Below, one piece after another: positions 7,900 through 15,759 of a stretch of 64,000 nt of DNA; the first letter of the stretch is position 1; each line of letters opens with the position of its first letter. The stretch is taken from assembly GCF_001864895.1 (NCBI RefSeq), contig NZ_MJGO01000041.1, positions 1 through 64,000 on the forward strand, read 5' to 3'. The notes below the pieces were generated by a model that was not told where the DNA came from, did no database searches, and saw only the letters and a program-made list of their open reading frames with translations. The position numbers and the translations under genes are program-made. This stretch comes from Curtobacterium sp. MCBA15_009 (GTDB lineage: Bacteria; Actinomycetota; Actinomycetes; Actinomycetales; Microbacteriaceae).

Positions 7900-8973
7900 G
7901 TGGCTCTCACCATCGGAATCGTCGGTCTCCCGAACGTCGGCAAGTCGACCCTGTTCAACGCCCTGACCAAGAACCAGGTGCTCGCGGCGAACTACCCGTT
8001 CGCGACCATCGAGCCGAACGTCGGCGTGGTGAACCTGCCCGACCCGCGGCTCGACCAGCTCGCCGAGCTGTTCCACTCCGAGAAGACCGTGCCCGCGCCG
8101 GTGTCGTTCGTCGACATCGCCGGCATCGTCAAGGGCGCCAGCGAGGGCGAGGGGCTCGGCAACAAGTTCCTCGCGAACATCCGCGAAGCCGACGCCATCG
8201 CGCAGGTCGTCCGCGGCTTTACCGACGACGACGTCGTGCACGTGGCGAACAAGGTCTCGCCGAAGGACGACCTCGAGGTCATCAACACCGAGCTGATCCT
8301 CGCCGACATGGAGACCATCGACAAGGCGCTCCCGCGCTACGAGAAGACGGTCAAGCTGAAGCAGGCCGAGCCGATCGTGCTCGAGACCGCCCGCGAGGCC
8401 CGCGCCGCGCTCGAGCAGGGCACCCTGCTGTCCGCGACCTCGATCGACCTCGCGCCGATCGCCGAGCTCGGACTGCTCTCCGCCAAGCCCTTCATCTTCG
8501 TCTTCAACGTCGACGAGGCGATCCTGACCGACGACACCCGCAAGGCCGAGCTCGCCGCACTCGTCGCCCCCGCCCAGGCGGTCTTCCTCGACGCCCAGGT
8601 CGAGTCGGAGCTCATCGACCTCGACCCGGCGGACGCCGCCGAACTGCTCGAGTCGACCGGCCAGACCGAGTCCGGCCTCGACCAGCTCGCCCGCATCGGC
8701 TTCGACACCCTCGGCCTGCAGACCTACCTGACGGCCGGTCCGAAGGAAGCCCGCGCGTGGACGATCGGCAAGGGCTGGAAGGCTCCCCAGGCCGCCGGCG
8801 TCATCCACACGGACTTCGAGAAGGGCTTCATCAAGGCCGAGGTCATCTCGTTCGACGACCTGGTCGAGACCGGCTCCATCGCCGAGGCCCGCGCCGCCGG
8901 CAAGGCCCGGATCGAGGGCAAGGACTACGTCATGCAGGACGGCGACGTGGTGGAGTTCCGCTTCAACAACTGA
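7900..8973 (+). CDS. ychF: Redox-regulated ATPase/GTPase YchF
   Basis: 357-residue Obg-family P-loop protein, full length for YchF (about 360). Seen: Walker A GLPNVGKST near residue 10, the G3 region VDIAGIVKGAS, EGEGLGNKFLANIREADAI unique to YchF, a non-canonical G4 (FNVDE in place of NKxD), which explains ATP preference, and a C-terminal TGS-like domain ending VMQDGDVVEFRFNN. The GTG at 7900 follows a TAGGCT box by 9 bases, so it is probably leaderless. YchF is a ribosome-associated stress-related factor conserved in nearly all bacteria. Confidence 0.95.
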   Translation: MALTIGIVGLPNVGKSTLFNALTKNQVLAANYPFATIEPNVGVVNLPDPRLDQLAELFHSEKTVPAPVSFVDIAGIVKGASEGEGLGNKFLANIREADAIAQVVRGFTDDDVVHVANKVSPKDDLEVINTELILADMETIDKALPRYEKTVKLKQAEPIVLETAREARAALEQGTLLSATSIDLAPIAELGLLSAKPFIFVFNVDEAILTDDTRKAELAALVAPAQAVFLDAQVESELIDLDPADAAELLESTGQTESGLDQLARIGFDTLGLQTYLTAGPKEARAWTIGKGWKAPQAAGVIHTDFEKGFIKAEVISFDDLVETGSIAEARAAGKARIEGKDYVMQDGDVVEFRFNN

Positions 8974-8985
8974 GACGGGGGCCGC

Positions 8986-9357
8986 ATGAGCCAGCAGTTC
9001 GCCTTCTGGCGCACGAGTGAGCGGCTCGACTCCGCTCGGGTGTACGAGCGACTCGTGAACGGCGAGGTCGTCCCCGAGGTCGAGGCACTCGAGCCCGCTG
9101 CGATCGAGGCTGCGCTCATCGCGGCGTTCCCGGACTGGGAGGCCGGGCCCACCCTGGCCGACGGCTCCGGCCAGACGATGCTCGCCGCTCCGGGGGACGG
9201 CGGCGCGATCGACGTCGGCTACGGCTCGCAGATGGTGACCGCGACCTGCTACGGCCTGGAGCCGGAGCAGTGGAACGTCGTCATCTCGGCGGTGGTCGAC
9301 CTGGGACTGCCGCTCTACGACCCGCAGATCGGTCACCGGTTCGACGGCCACGAGTGA
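8986..9357 (+). CDS. Conserved hypothetical protein
   Basis: 123-residue acidic protein beginning MSQQFAFWRTSERLDSARVY. No known motif, signal peptide or membrane segment. It follows ychF by only 12 bases and is probably in the same transcript. The middle (SGQTMLAAPGDGGAIDVGYG) and end (PLYDPQIGHRFDGHE) look like a small compact fold. The general look (a protein that reads a genome-sized 'ARVYERL' start then alternating strands) resembles immunity- or SMI1-accessory-type small proteins, but I cannot name a family. Confidence 0.55.
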   Translation: MSQQFAFWRTSERLDSARVYERLVNGEVVPEVEALEPAAIEAALIAAFPDWEAGPTLADGSGQTMLAAPGDGGAIDVGYGSQMVTATCYGLEPEQWNVVISAVVDLGLPLYDPQIGHRFDGHE

Positions 9358-9485
9358 GGCGCTCGCGTCGGAGCGCGGACCCCGGAACCCCCATCGGTGG
9401 GGGAGAACGGCTGCTTCCGCAGGTCCTCACGGTTCTGGTGCACGATCCCCGTGGTCGATGAACCAGGACCGTCAGCGCGTGCGAG

Positions 9486-9661
9486 CCGTCCGTGCCGGCC
9501 GGTAGCCTGCGACGCATGGGGGCCGATCAGCAGCAGGGGTATCCGTTCACGCCGCGGTCCGCGACCGCACTGACCGTCGGGGACCTGATCCCGGTGCAGG
9601 GCGACACGGTCGGCTGGGCGTGCCTGCAGGTGCTCGAACTCGCTCCGCGTGCGCGGTCGTA
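9486..9661 (+). repeat. Direct repeat copy 1 (176 bp, truncated Imm26-like gene 5' end)
   Basis: Bases 9486-9661 match 10298-10473 with only two differences in 176 (at 9522 and in the CACGGtCGG segment), an exact offset of 812 bases. The copy contains the TAGCCT promoter box, ATG at 9516 and the first 48 codons of the gene at 10328. It then meets a TAA formed at the junction with AT-richer DNA. It is therefore a truncated duplicate of the downstream gene's start. Confidence 0.9.
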
Positions 9662-9662
9662 A
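9516..9662 (+). pseudogene. Truncated 5' copy of the Imm26-like gene
   Basis: Reads MGADQQQGYPFTPRS and continues to ELAPRARS followed by TAA, 48 residues against 137 in the intact copy at 10328. It keeps the intact copy's TAGCCT box 7 bases before the ATG, so it may still be transcribed. The break point falls exactly where the direct repeat ends. It is expected to be non-functional unless the 48-residue peptide has its own role. Confidence 0.75.
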
Positions 9663-10297
9663 TCGGTTGCGGCGAAGGCTTGTCGAGGGTCAGGGAACTT
9701 TTTCAAGCGACCAATGCATAACTTTTATGGCATACTGACCACATGGCAGAGTTGCATTTTCGGAAAGGCGTTCACGGCAAGGCTGACGTGAGGCGCGAGG
9801 TGCGGGGAGTTCGCGTTATGTCCGATTCGTGGAGGATTGAGGGGGTCGAACTCATATCCATTGTTGTTGACTACTTAGATGGCACATCTGAACAGTTTCC
9901 GGATATCCAGAACAATTACGCTCTGGAGTAGCTATGGGTGACTGACGGGAAATAACTTCCGTGCCAGCAGACTTGATAGCTGAGCCCCGTACGGCTTGTT
10001 GGCGTCTGGGCTTGTTGAAGAATCGCGGGTCCTGAGTCGAGCTATTGCGGAGTGTGTCCAGTCGGATGCCGATGGTAAGGCTGTCTTCTTTACTCGTAGT
10101 TCGAATTTGCACACATGTGAGCGTTTGTGTGAATGCGGTATCAATCGGAGCATGCTCACCGCAACGAGGAAGAGCGGTGCGGTAGTCTCCCATCAGTTAC
10201 CGCAGATGGCGACCGTAAACTGTCCCGACCTGGCGCAGGAGCAGTGATCGTTTCGGTGGAAGCCGACCTCGGCTCCCCACAATCGCAGAAAGTGGTC
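9662..10297. other. AT-richer 636-bp insert between direct repeats
   Basis: Composition drops sharply here (for example TTTTTCAAGC near 9709 and ACTTTTATGG near 9731) compared with the flanking high-GC genes, and returns to normal at the second repeat. It holds the 62-residue frame at 9743 and weaker overlapping frames at 9996-10247 (+, TTG start) and 9852-10193 (-), none recognisable. No inverted terminal repeats or transposase are seen. With the 176-bp direct repeats on both sides, it resembles a small cassette integrated by homologous or site-specific recombination. Confidence 0.6.
9743..9931 (+). CDS. Small hypothetical protein in AT-richer insert
   Basis: 62-residue open frame lying wholly inside the 636-base insert between the two repeat copies. 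It contains WRIEGVELISIVVDYLDGTS and ends FPDIQNNYALE. Codon use is unlike the rest of the window (many A/T third positions), consistent with imported DNA. No good ribosome site precedes the ATG; TATGGCATACTG upstream offers a possible -10. No family recognised. It could be an immunity-type or toxin-fragment protein, given the flanking immunity-like gene, but that is guesswork. Confidence 0.35.
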   Translation: MAELHFRKGVHGKADVRREVRGVRVMSDSWRIEGVELISIVVDYLDGTSEQFPDIQNNYALE

Positions 10298-10473
10298 CCG
10301 TCCGTGCCGGCCGGTAGCCTGCGACGCATGGGGCCCGATCAGCAGCAGGGGTATCCGTTCACGCCGCGGTCCGCGACCGCACTGACCGTCGGGGACCTGA
10401 TCCCGGTGCAGGGCGACACGGCCGGCTGGGCGTGCCTGCAGGTGCTCGAACTCGCTCCGCGTGCGCGGTCGTA
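10298..10473 (+). repeat. Direct repeat copy 2 (176 bp, intact gene start)
   Basis: Partner of 9486-9661, 174 of 176 bases identical. Here the repeat runs into the full-length gene at 10328, so this is the end at which an intact reading frame exists. Confidence 0.9.
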
Positions 10474-10741
10474 CTTCATCGTCGGTCTGCTCGACTGGCG
10501 CGGATCGCTGCCGCCCGGCCCTGCGGACGTCCGAGCAGCGGCTCCCCTCCGACGAGCGATGACGCGCATCGAGGTCTTCACCGAGGGCGGTCTCGAGGTC
10601 GTCGGGAACAGCGCGCCGGCAGACGAGGGCCAGGAACGGTTCTTCGGTCCTGGCTACATCGGGAAGCGCACGCAGACCTGGGGATGGATTGCAGCCGTCA
10701 CGCGGGGGAAGCGGCAGGCCGACGGGCTCGAGGCCCTGTAG
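10328..10741 (+). CDS. Imm26-like (putative immunity) protein
   Basis: 137-residue protein starting MGPDQQQGYPFTPRS. The layout resembles Imm26-type immunity proteins of polymorphic toxin systems: an early SATALTVGDLIPVQ strand (compare the 'xGDvxxIPL' start), a central YFIVGLLDWRGSLPP, and a C-terminal EGGLEVVGNSAP segment. This is recalled family pattern, not a search result. TAGCCT 7 bases before the ATG indicates leaderless expression. No toxin gene is next to it, so it would be an orphan immunity gene. The 5' end is duplicated 812 bases upstream around an AT-rich insert. A generic small beta-rich protein is the alternative. Confidence 0.5.
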   Translation: MGPDQQQGYPFTPRSATALTVGDLIPVQGDTAGWACLQVLELAPRARSYFIVGLLDWRGSLPPGPADVRAAAPLRRAMTRIEVFTEGGLEVVGNSAPADEGQERFFGPGYIGKRTQTWGWIAAVTRGKRQADGLEAL

Positions 10742-10804
10742 GACGCTGCGGGTATCGCCCGGGTCACGCATCCTGGGCGGTGCGGGAGCCGTGGAGGGTC
10801 GGCC

Positions 10805-10830
10805 GCTCCCTCCGGCGAACCGGAGGGAGC
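10805..10830. terminator. Bidirectional hairpin terminator
   Basis: GCTCCCTCCGG-CGAA-CCGGAGGGAGC, a perfect 11-bp stem with a 4-base loop, between the convergent ends of the Imm26-like gene and glgX. There is no T-tract, as is common in actinobacteria. Confidence 0.75.
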
Positions 10831-10840
10831 GCCCCGTGCA

Positions 10841-12859
10841 TCAGACCAGCGCCGTGAAGGACGCGTCGCGGACGAGCAGCGTCGCCGCGCTCCCCGAGAC
10901 CTCCTGGTCGGGGTCGCTCGACAGGCCGAGCGACCAGCTGCCGCCGCCCGGACGCTCCGGCAGGGTGAACTCGACGGTCGTCTCGGAGGCGTTCAGCAGC
11001 ACCGCGACGGTGTCGTCACCCTGCGTGAGCAGGAGGATCACCGCGCGGTTGCCGACGTCCGCCCAGTCGCCGTCCTCAAACCCCTGCGCGTCCGCGCGGA
11101 GCACCTGCACGGTCGACTCGGAGTCACCGGGAGCAGTGCGGTACCACTCGGGCCGGAGTGCCGGGTGCTGCTTCCGGAACGCGATCGCCGCGGTCGTGAA
11201 CGCGAGCAGGTCCTGGTCCGCCGCGGCCCAGTCGAACCACGAGATCTCGTCGTCCTGGCAGTAGGCGTTGTTGTTGCCACCCTGGGAGCGCGCGATCTCG
11301 TCGCCGCCCAGGATCATCGGGACACCGGCCGAGAGCAGGAGCGTGCCGAGGAAGTTGCGCCGCTGGCGGTCGCGGTAGTCGTTCACCGCGCCGTCGTCGG
11401 TCGGGCCCTCGATGCCGCCGTTGAACGAGGTGTTGTTGCTCTCGCCGTCGTTGTTGTCCTCGCCGTTCGCCTCGTTGTGCTTCTCGGCGTACATGGTGAG
11501 GTCGGCGAGGGTGAAGCCGTCGTGTGCGGTGACGAAGTCGACCGAGCAGAGGGGCGAGCGCCGCGACCCCTCGTAGACGTCCGGGCTGCCGAGGACGCGC
11601 TGCACGGCGTCGCCGAGCGTGCCCTCGTCGCCGCGCCAGAACGCGCGGAGGTCGTCGCGGTACTTGCCGTTCCACTCCGACCAGTCGGCCGGGAAGCCGC
11701 CGACCTGGTAGCCCGCGGTGTCCCAGGGCTCGGCGATCATCTTGACCTCACGGAGCACCGGGTCCTGGTGGATGATGTCGAGGAACGCGGAGTGCTTCTC
11801 GGCCTCGCCGTCCTGGCGGGTCAGGGTCGTCGCGAGGTCGAAGCGGAAGCCGTCGACGTGCATCTCCTCGACCCAGTAGCGGAGCGAGTCGGTGATGAGG
11901 CCGAGCGCGGACGGGTGCGACACGTTGAGGCTGTTGCCGGTACCGGTGGTGTCGAAGTAGTTCGCCTCGTCGCCCTCGACCAGGCGGTAGTACGAGGCGT
12001 TGTCGATGCCCTTGAAGGACAGCGTCGGGCCCATGTGGTTGCCCTCGGCCGTGTGGTTGTAGACGACGTCCATGATGACCTCGAGCCCGGCGGCGTGCAG
12101 GGCCTTGACCATCTCCTTGAACTCGGCCACCTGCTGCCCGGCGCTGCCCGAGGCCGAGTACTCGTCGTGCGGCGCGAAGAACCCGATCGAGTTGTAGCCC
12201 CAGTAGTTGCGCAGGCCCTTGTCGGCGAGCGTCGAGTCCTGGACGAACTGGTGCGTCGGCAGGAGCTCGACGGCGGTGACCCCGAGGTCGGTGAGGTGCT
12301 TGATCGCTGCCGGGTGCGCGAGTCCGGCGTAGGTGCCGCGGATCTCCTCGGGCACGTCCGGGTGCTGCTTCGTGAAGCCCTTGACGTGGACCTCGTAGAA
12401 CACGGTGTCCGTCAGCAGCGTGGCGGGGCGGACGTCGTCGGCCCAGTCGAAGGAGCGGTCCGCGACCACGGACTTCGGCATCGCGCTCGCCGAGTCGGTC
12501 TCGTCGATCTGCTCGGGGTCGTCCATGTCGTGGCCGAACAGGGCCTGGCCCCACTCGTAGGTCCCGTCGACGGCGGTCGCGTACGGGTCGAGCAGCAGCT
12601 TGGCTGCGTTGTGGCGGAGGCCGTTGGCCGGGTCCCAGGCGCCGTGGACGCGGAAGCCGTAGCGGGTGCCCACGGCGACGTCGGGGACGACGTCGTGGAA
12701 GGTGTAGCCGGTGCGGTTGCGGAGCTCGGTGCGGTGCTCGGTGCCGTCGTCGTCGAAGGTGCAGAACTCGACGCGTTCGGCCGTGCTCGAGAACAGGGCG
12801 ACGTTGGCGCCACCGTCCACGAGCGTGACGCCGAGCGGAGTGCGGGAAGAGAGGGGCAT
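10841..12859 (-). CDS. glgX: Glycogen debranching enzyme GlgX
   Basis: 672-residue GH13 isoamylase-type enzyme hydrolysing alpha-1,6 branches in limit dextrin during glycogen breakdown. Residues 1-110 form the N-terminal CBM48-like domain (GVTLVDGGANVALFS). The barrel contains YEVHVKGFT, MDVVYNHTAEG, GFRFDLA with the nucleophile Asp, MIAEPWD with the acid/base Glu, and FVTAHDG with the third catalytic Asp. A C-terminal beta domain ends at TALV. Length is normal for GlgX/TreX. Monocistronic by position, with a hairpin terminator after it; the gap to the divergent gene at 13012 is the promoter region. Confidence 0.95.
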   Translation of the reverse strand: MPLSSRTPLGVTLVDGGANVALFSSTAERVEFCTFDDDGTEHRTELRNRTGYTFHDVVPDVAVGTRYGFRVHGAWDPANGLRHNAAKLLLDPYATAVDGTYEWGQALFGHDMDDPEQIDETDSASAMPKSVVADRSFDWADDVRPATLLTDTVFYEVHVKGFTKQHPDVPEEIRGTYAGLAHPAAIKHLTDLGVTAVELLPTHQFVQDSTLADKGLRNYWGYNSIGFFAPHDEYSASGSAGQQVAEFKEMVKALHAAGLEVIMDVVYNHTAEGNHMGPTLSFKGIDNASYYRLVEGDEANYFDTTGTGNSLNVSHPSALGLITDSLRYWVEEMHVDGFRFDLATTLTRQDGEAEKHSAFLDIIHQDPVLREVKMIAEPWDTAGYQVGGFPADWSEWNGKYRDDLRAFWRGDEGTLGDAVQRVLGSPDVYEGSRRSPLCSVDFVTAHDGFTLADLTMYAEKHNEANGEDNNDGESNNTSFNGGIEGPTDDGAVNDYRDRQRRNFLGTLLLSAGVPMILGGDEIARSQGGNNNAYCQDDEISWFDWAAADQDLLAFTTAAIAFRKQHPALRPEWYRTAPGDSESTVQVLRADAQGFEDGDWADVGNRAVILLLTQGDDTVAVLLNASETTVEFTLPERPGGGSWSLGLSSDPDQEVSGSAATLLVRDASFTALV

Positions 12860-12971
12860 GACGTCCTTCTACCGGTCGGCGACTGTGCCCTCGGCCGGAG
12901 GACGTACCCCGACCCGTCGCGATCGATCGTGGCGGGCGGGCAGCGTGGGCTAGATTCGCCTCGTCACGCTT

Positions 12972-13009
12972 CCCGAGGAAGCCGCCCGAGGAAGCTGCCC
13001 GAGGAGGTC
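12972..13009 (+). repeat. Triplicated 13-bp Shine-Dalgarno-like repeat
   Basis: CCCGAGGAAGCCG, CCCGAGGAAGCTG and CCCGAGGAGGTC lie end to end just before the ATG at 13012. Each carries a GAGGA core, so three ribosome-binding-like sites are stacked; the third (GAGGAGG) is at working distance. TAGATT near 12951 is a plausible -10 box for this transcript. Confidence 0.75.
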
Positions 13010-13011
13010 CC

Positions 13012-13476
13012 ATGTCGTACGTCGTCGACTTCGTGAACGTCTCCACGGTGGGGCTCGAGCGCTCCCCGGTCGCCGATGCCCTGGCGGGCCTGCGGGCGAA
13101 CGAGGCGCGGTACTTCTCGAACAAGTACGCGCACGTGTTCACCACGGACCCGGCCGCCGAGGTGCCGGACCTGGTCGAGTACGTGCGCCGGGTCCTCGCC
13201 GAGGAGCGGGGGATCGTCATCGCCTCGCCACCGCTCGAGGCGACCGAGGCGCTGGTGGACGGCCTCCGCTGGACGTACGTCTTCCACGAGTCCGGCCTCG
13301 TGGTCAACGTGCTCTACGCCCTCGAACCGGGCGGCAAGCGGGCGGTGGGCTTCAAGCTGTCCGACGGCATGGAGGTGCCGGACGAGCTGGCGGACACGTT
13401 CAAGTTCGCGCGGCAGAAGTCGAAGCTTGCCGGCACCATCCGTGGTTCGTACTTCGTGGTGAAGGGCGAGTACTGA
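13012..13476 (+). CDS. Conserved hypothetical protein
   Basis: 154-residue soluble protein beginning MSYVVDFVNVSTVGLERSPV. It alternates strands and helices with no recognisable catalytic motif (for example GIVIASPPLEATEALVDGL and ETHVVNVLYALEPGG-like strands). GAGGAGG precedes the ATG, as the last of three tandem copies. It is divergent from glgX and upstream of the lipoprotein gene by 92 bases. Looks like a conserved actinobacterial family, but I do not know a function. Confidence 0.6.
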   Translation: MSYVVDFVNVSTVGLERSPVADALAGLRANEARYFSNKYAHVFTTDPAAEVPDLVEYVRRVLAEERGIVIASPPLEATEALVDGLRWTYVFHESGLVVNVLYALEPGGKRAVGFKLSDGMEVPDELADTFKFARQKSKLAGTIRGSYFVVKGEY

Positions 13477-13568
13477 CGGGCCGACACACGGCGTCGACGG
13501 GGCTCCTGCAATGCGGCACACCCGAACGAGGGTCACGAGGAATCGTCATGCTTCGGTAGGTTGACCGC

Positions 13569-15011
13569 GTGCCACTGCTGTCCTCGCGCCTGTTCCTCCC
13601 GCTCGCCGGGCTCCTGTTGTCATCGATCGCCCTCGCGGGGTGCTCGGCGACCGCAGAGCCGAAGAAGGTCGACCTGGCGGCTCCGTTCTCGGCCGACGCT
13701 GCAGTGACCCCTGAGTGGTCCCTCGACATCACCCCGGTCAGCAGCCCGGCGTTCGTGGCAGGGACCGCCCTCGTGTACGACGGCACCGACGAGCTGCGCA
13801 TGGTCGCAGTCGACACGGCGACCGGGGAAGAGCGCTGGTCGAGGCGGTCGAGCACCGGCGCCGTCGTGCCGAAGTGGACCGGCTTCTCGGTCGTCACGAC
13901 CGAGGGCGCCGGAGGCAAGGACCTGGTCGCCTACCTGACTCCGGCGGAGCTCGACGCCTCGATCGACTACTACCAGCACACGCTCGTCGTCGCCGACGTG
14001 CAGACCGGCGAAGTGATCTGGCACGCCCCGAAGGACTGGGTCGCCGGTGTGTGGAACTGCGGACTGAACCGCGACGTCTGCTACTCGACGTGGGACCTCG
14101 CGTCCGAGTCGTGGGTCTCCAAGGAGCTCAACGTCGACACAGGGCAGGTCGGGCCCGTGACCACCGAGATGGACGGGCGGCCCACCGACGTCATCGACGA
14201 GGGCGTCTACAGCTACACCGACGCATCGGGAACGGCGTGGTTCGGGCGTCGTGTGGACGGGCAGGACCTCTGGAAGGTCGAGGCGGAAGGACTCGTCGGG
14301 AAGGACATCGACTCTGCCGGGCGGCTCCGCGCCGTCGACACCGTCCCCGACAGCGACGACCTCTTGCTGAACATGACCGAGGCAAAGACGGCGGACGGCA
14401 AGACGATGTCCGTCGACGACTTCACGCTCGTGTCCATCGACGGGAAGACAGGTTCCCGCAACTGGTCGACGACGGGGGCGCTCTGCACGGGGGCTGACCT
14501 GATGGTCTGCCGCGGAGCGGTGTCGTTCAGCGCCGCGGACGACGACGCCGGCTTCGACCTGGGCAAGGGTGCGCTCGTCGTTGCCGGGATCGACGCCTCG
14601 TCCGGGAAGGACCGGTGGTCGAAGGACCTCGCAGGCGTCACGTCGCTCGCCAACGCCCGTGGCCAAGCGGGTCGTGGCAACCTCGAAGACGCGTGGGTCT
14701 ACCAGGACGCGAAGGGCGCGGCGATCCTCTCGACCGACGGGCAGAGCGGACGGGTGCCCGCGGACGACCTCACCGCGTGCAAGAGTCCGACCCGCTGGAA
14801 CGGGCCCGAGTCGTCGAACCCCCAGAACCCCGTGACCGAGTTCCAGCTCGGGATCGTCTGGAGCCCGTGTGACGCAGCGGGACGGGCGTCGGGGGAGTCG
14901 TGGACCGACGGTTCCGTGCGGGCGGCGTCCGACATGCCCGACGACTGGAAGACGGGGCAGAAGGTCGTGCAGACGAAGGAAGCGCTGCTGGGCTTCCAGA
15001 TCGAGGGCTGA
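13569..15011 (+). CDS. Lipoprotein with PQQ-like beta-propeller
   Basis: 480-residue exported lipoprotein. The signal sequence ends in the lipobox ALAGCS with Cys25 as the lipidated residue. The body contains repeated PQQ/quinoprotein-like blade motifs (ATGEERWSR, QTGEVIWHA, DGQDLWKVE, GKTGSRNWST, SGKDRWSKD), i.e. a propeller of WD40/PQQ type, displayed outside the membrane. Cys pairs (NCGLNRDVCYS, TGADLMVCRG) may form disulphides. The GTG at 13569 follows TAGGTT by 7 bases, so probably leaderless. Such propellers usually bind partners rather than act as enzymes; ligand unknown. Confidence 0.7.
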   Translation: MPLLSSRLFLPLAGLLLSSIALAGCSATAEPKKVDLAAPFSADAAVTPEWSLDITPVSSPAFVAGTALVYDGTDELRMVAVDTATGEERWSRRSSTGAVVPKWTGFSVVTTEGAGGKDLVAYLTPAELDASIDYYQHTLVVADVQTGEVIWHAPKDWVAGVWNCGLNRDVCYSTWDLASESWVSKELNVDTGQVGPVTTEMDGRPTDVIDEGVYSYTDASGTAWFGRRVDGQDLWKVEAEGLVGKDIDSAGRLRAVDTVPDSDDLLLNMTEAKTADGKTMSVDDFTLVSIDGKTGSRNWSTTGALCTGADLMVCRGAVSFSAADDDAGFDLGKGALVVAGIDASSGKDRWSKDLAGVTSLANARGQAGRGNLEDAWVYQDAKGAAILSTDGQSGRVPADDLTACKSPTRWNGPESSNPQNPVTEFQLGIVWSPCDAAGRASGESWTDGSVRAASDMPDDWKTGQKVVQTKEALLGFQIEG

Positions 15012-15025
15012 CGGCCCGGACACGA

Positions 15026-15059
15026 CGGAGCGCCGCCGGGCGGACCCGGCGGCGCTCCG
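15026..15059. terminator. Bidirectional hairpin terminator
   Basis: CGGAGCGCCGCCGGG-CGGA-CCCGGCGGCGCTCCG, a perfect 15-bp stem between two convergent genes. No T-tract. Confidence 0.8.
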
Positions 15060-15093
15060 CGGTGGTGCTGGTGCTGGTGCTGGTCCCTGGGGC

Positions 15094-15381
15094 CTAGGCC
15101 GCCAGCGCCATCTCGCCGGCGTGCACGGACTGTGCCTGCAGCAGGGTGCGGCTGGCCTCGCCCTGCCAGGAGCGGCCCGGCACGGTCCAGCCGGCTTCGC
15201 CGACGGCGTCGAGGCGTGAGCCCCGGGTGATGAAGACCGACAGGTCGTCGGCGTCGATGCGGACGAGGTACTCGCGCTGCGAGCGGTCGTCGCGCACCGG
15301 GAACTCGGCGATGCGGTCGGGGGTGATGGTCGGGGCCGCGAGGGCGGTCCCGGAGACGGTGATTCGTTCGTTGCTGGTCAT
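15094..15381 (-). CDS. Small conserved hypothetical protein
   Basis: 95-residue protein with start MTSNERITVSG at 15381, chosen because AGGAAG lies 9 bases upstream; a longer frame from 15474 has no ribosome site. The middle REYLVRIDADDLSVFITRGS looks like a beta-rich core. No known domain. It ends facing the lipoprotein gene across the terminator hairpin. Function unknown. Confidence 0.5.
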   Translation of the reverse strand: MTSNERITVSGTALAAPTITPDRIAEFPVRDDRSQREYLVRIDADDLSVFITRGSRLDAVGEAGWTVPGRSWQGEASRTLLQAQSVHAGEMALAA

Positions 15382-15759
15382 GGTGTTGCGGTACTTCCTG
15401 GTCGTTCGGCGCCAGGGCGACTCGGTGTCGGCGGACGGCTGAGTCCGGCGCGACGCATCGAGTGCGGGGCGCACACGTCGAGTTTCAACGTGCAGCTCGT
15501 CCGTTCGGATCGAGCGGTGGTCTCGTGGGAATGCGACTCGGGTGAGTCGGTTCGAGACGATGGTGTGCGCGAGTCAGATGGGTTCGCTGCAGTGCACCAA
15601 AGGAAAACTATACGCAGCGACTGCGGGCTTGTCCAGGCCGATCGCGGTGTAACCGGGCGGAAACGCGCGGGGTCGGTCCCCGAAACAGCGCCCCGTTAGC
15701 TTTCGGACCACTGAGTACCCGCTCAGGACCCGATCCCCCCTCCCGAAGGACCTGCGCCC
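15382..15759. promoter_or_regulatory. Intergenic region upstream of the cohesin/dockerin operon
   Basis: 378 bases without a convincing gene. Bases 15540-15660 are less GC-rich than the surroundings (AGGAAAACTATACGCAGCG near 15600, with a TATACG -10-like box). The region separates two divergent genes and so carries both promoters. GAAGGA before 15760 is the ribosome site for the cohesin gene. Confidence 0.5.

Noticed and set aside
9852-10193. 113-residue minus-strand frame in the AT-rich insert
   Set aside because: No ribosome site, no recognisable motif, overlaps an equally weak plus-strand frame; kept only as part of the insert description.
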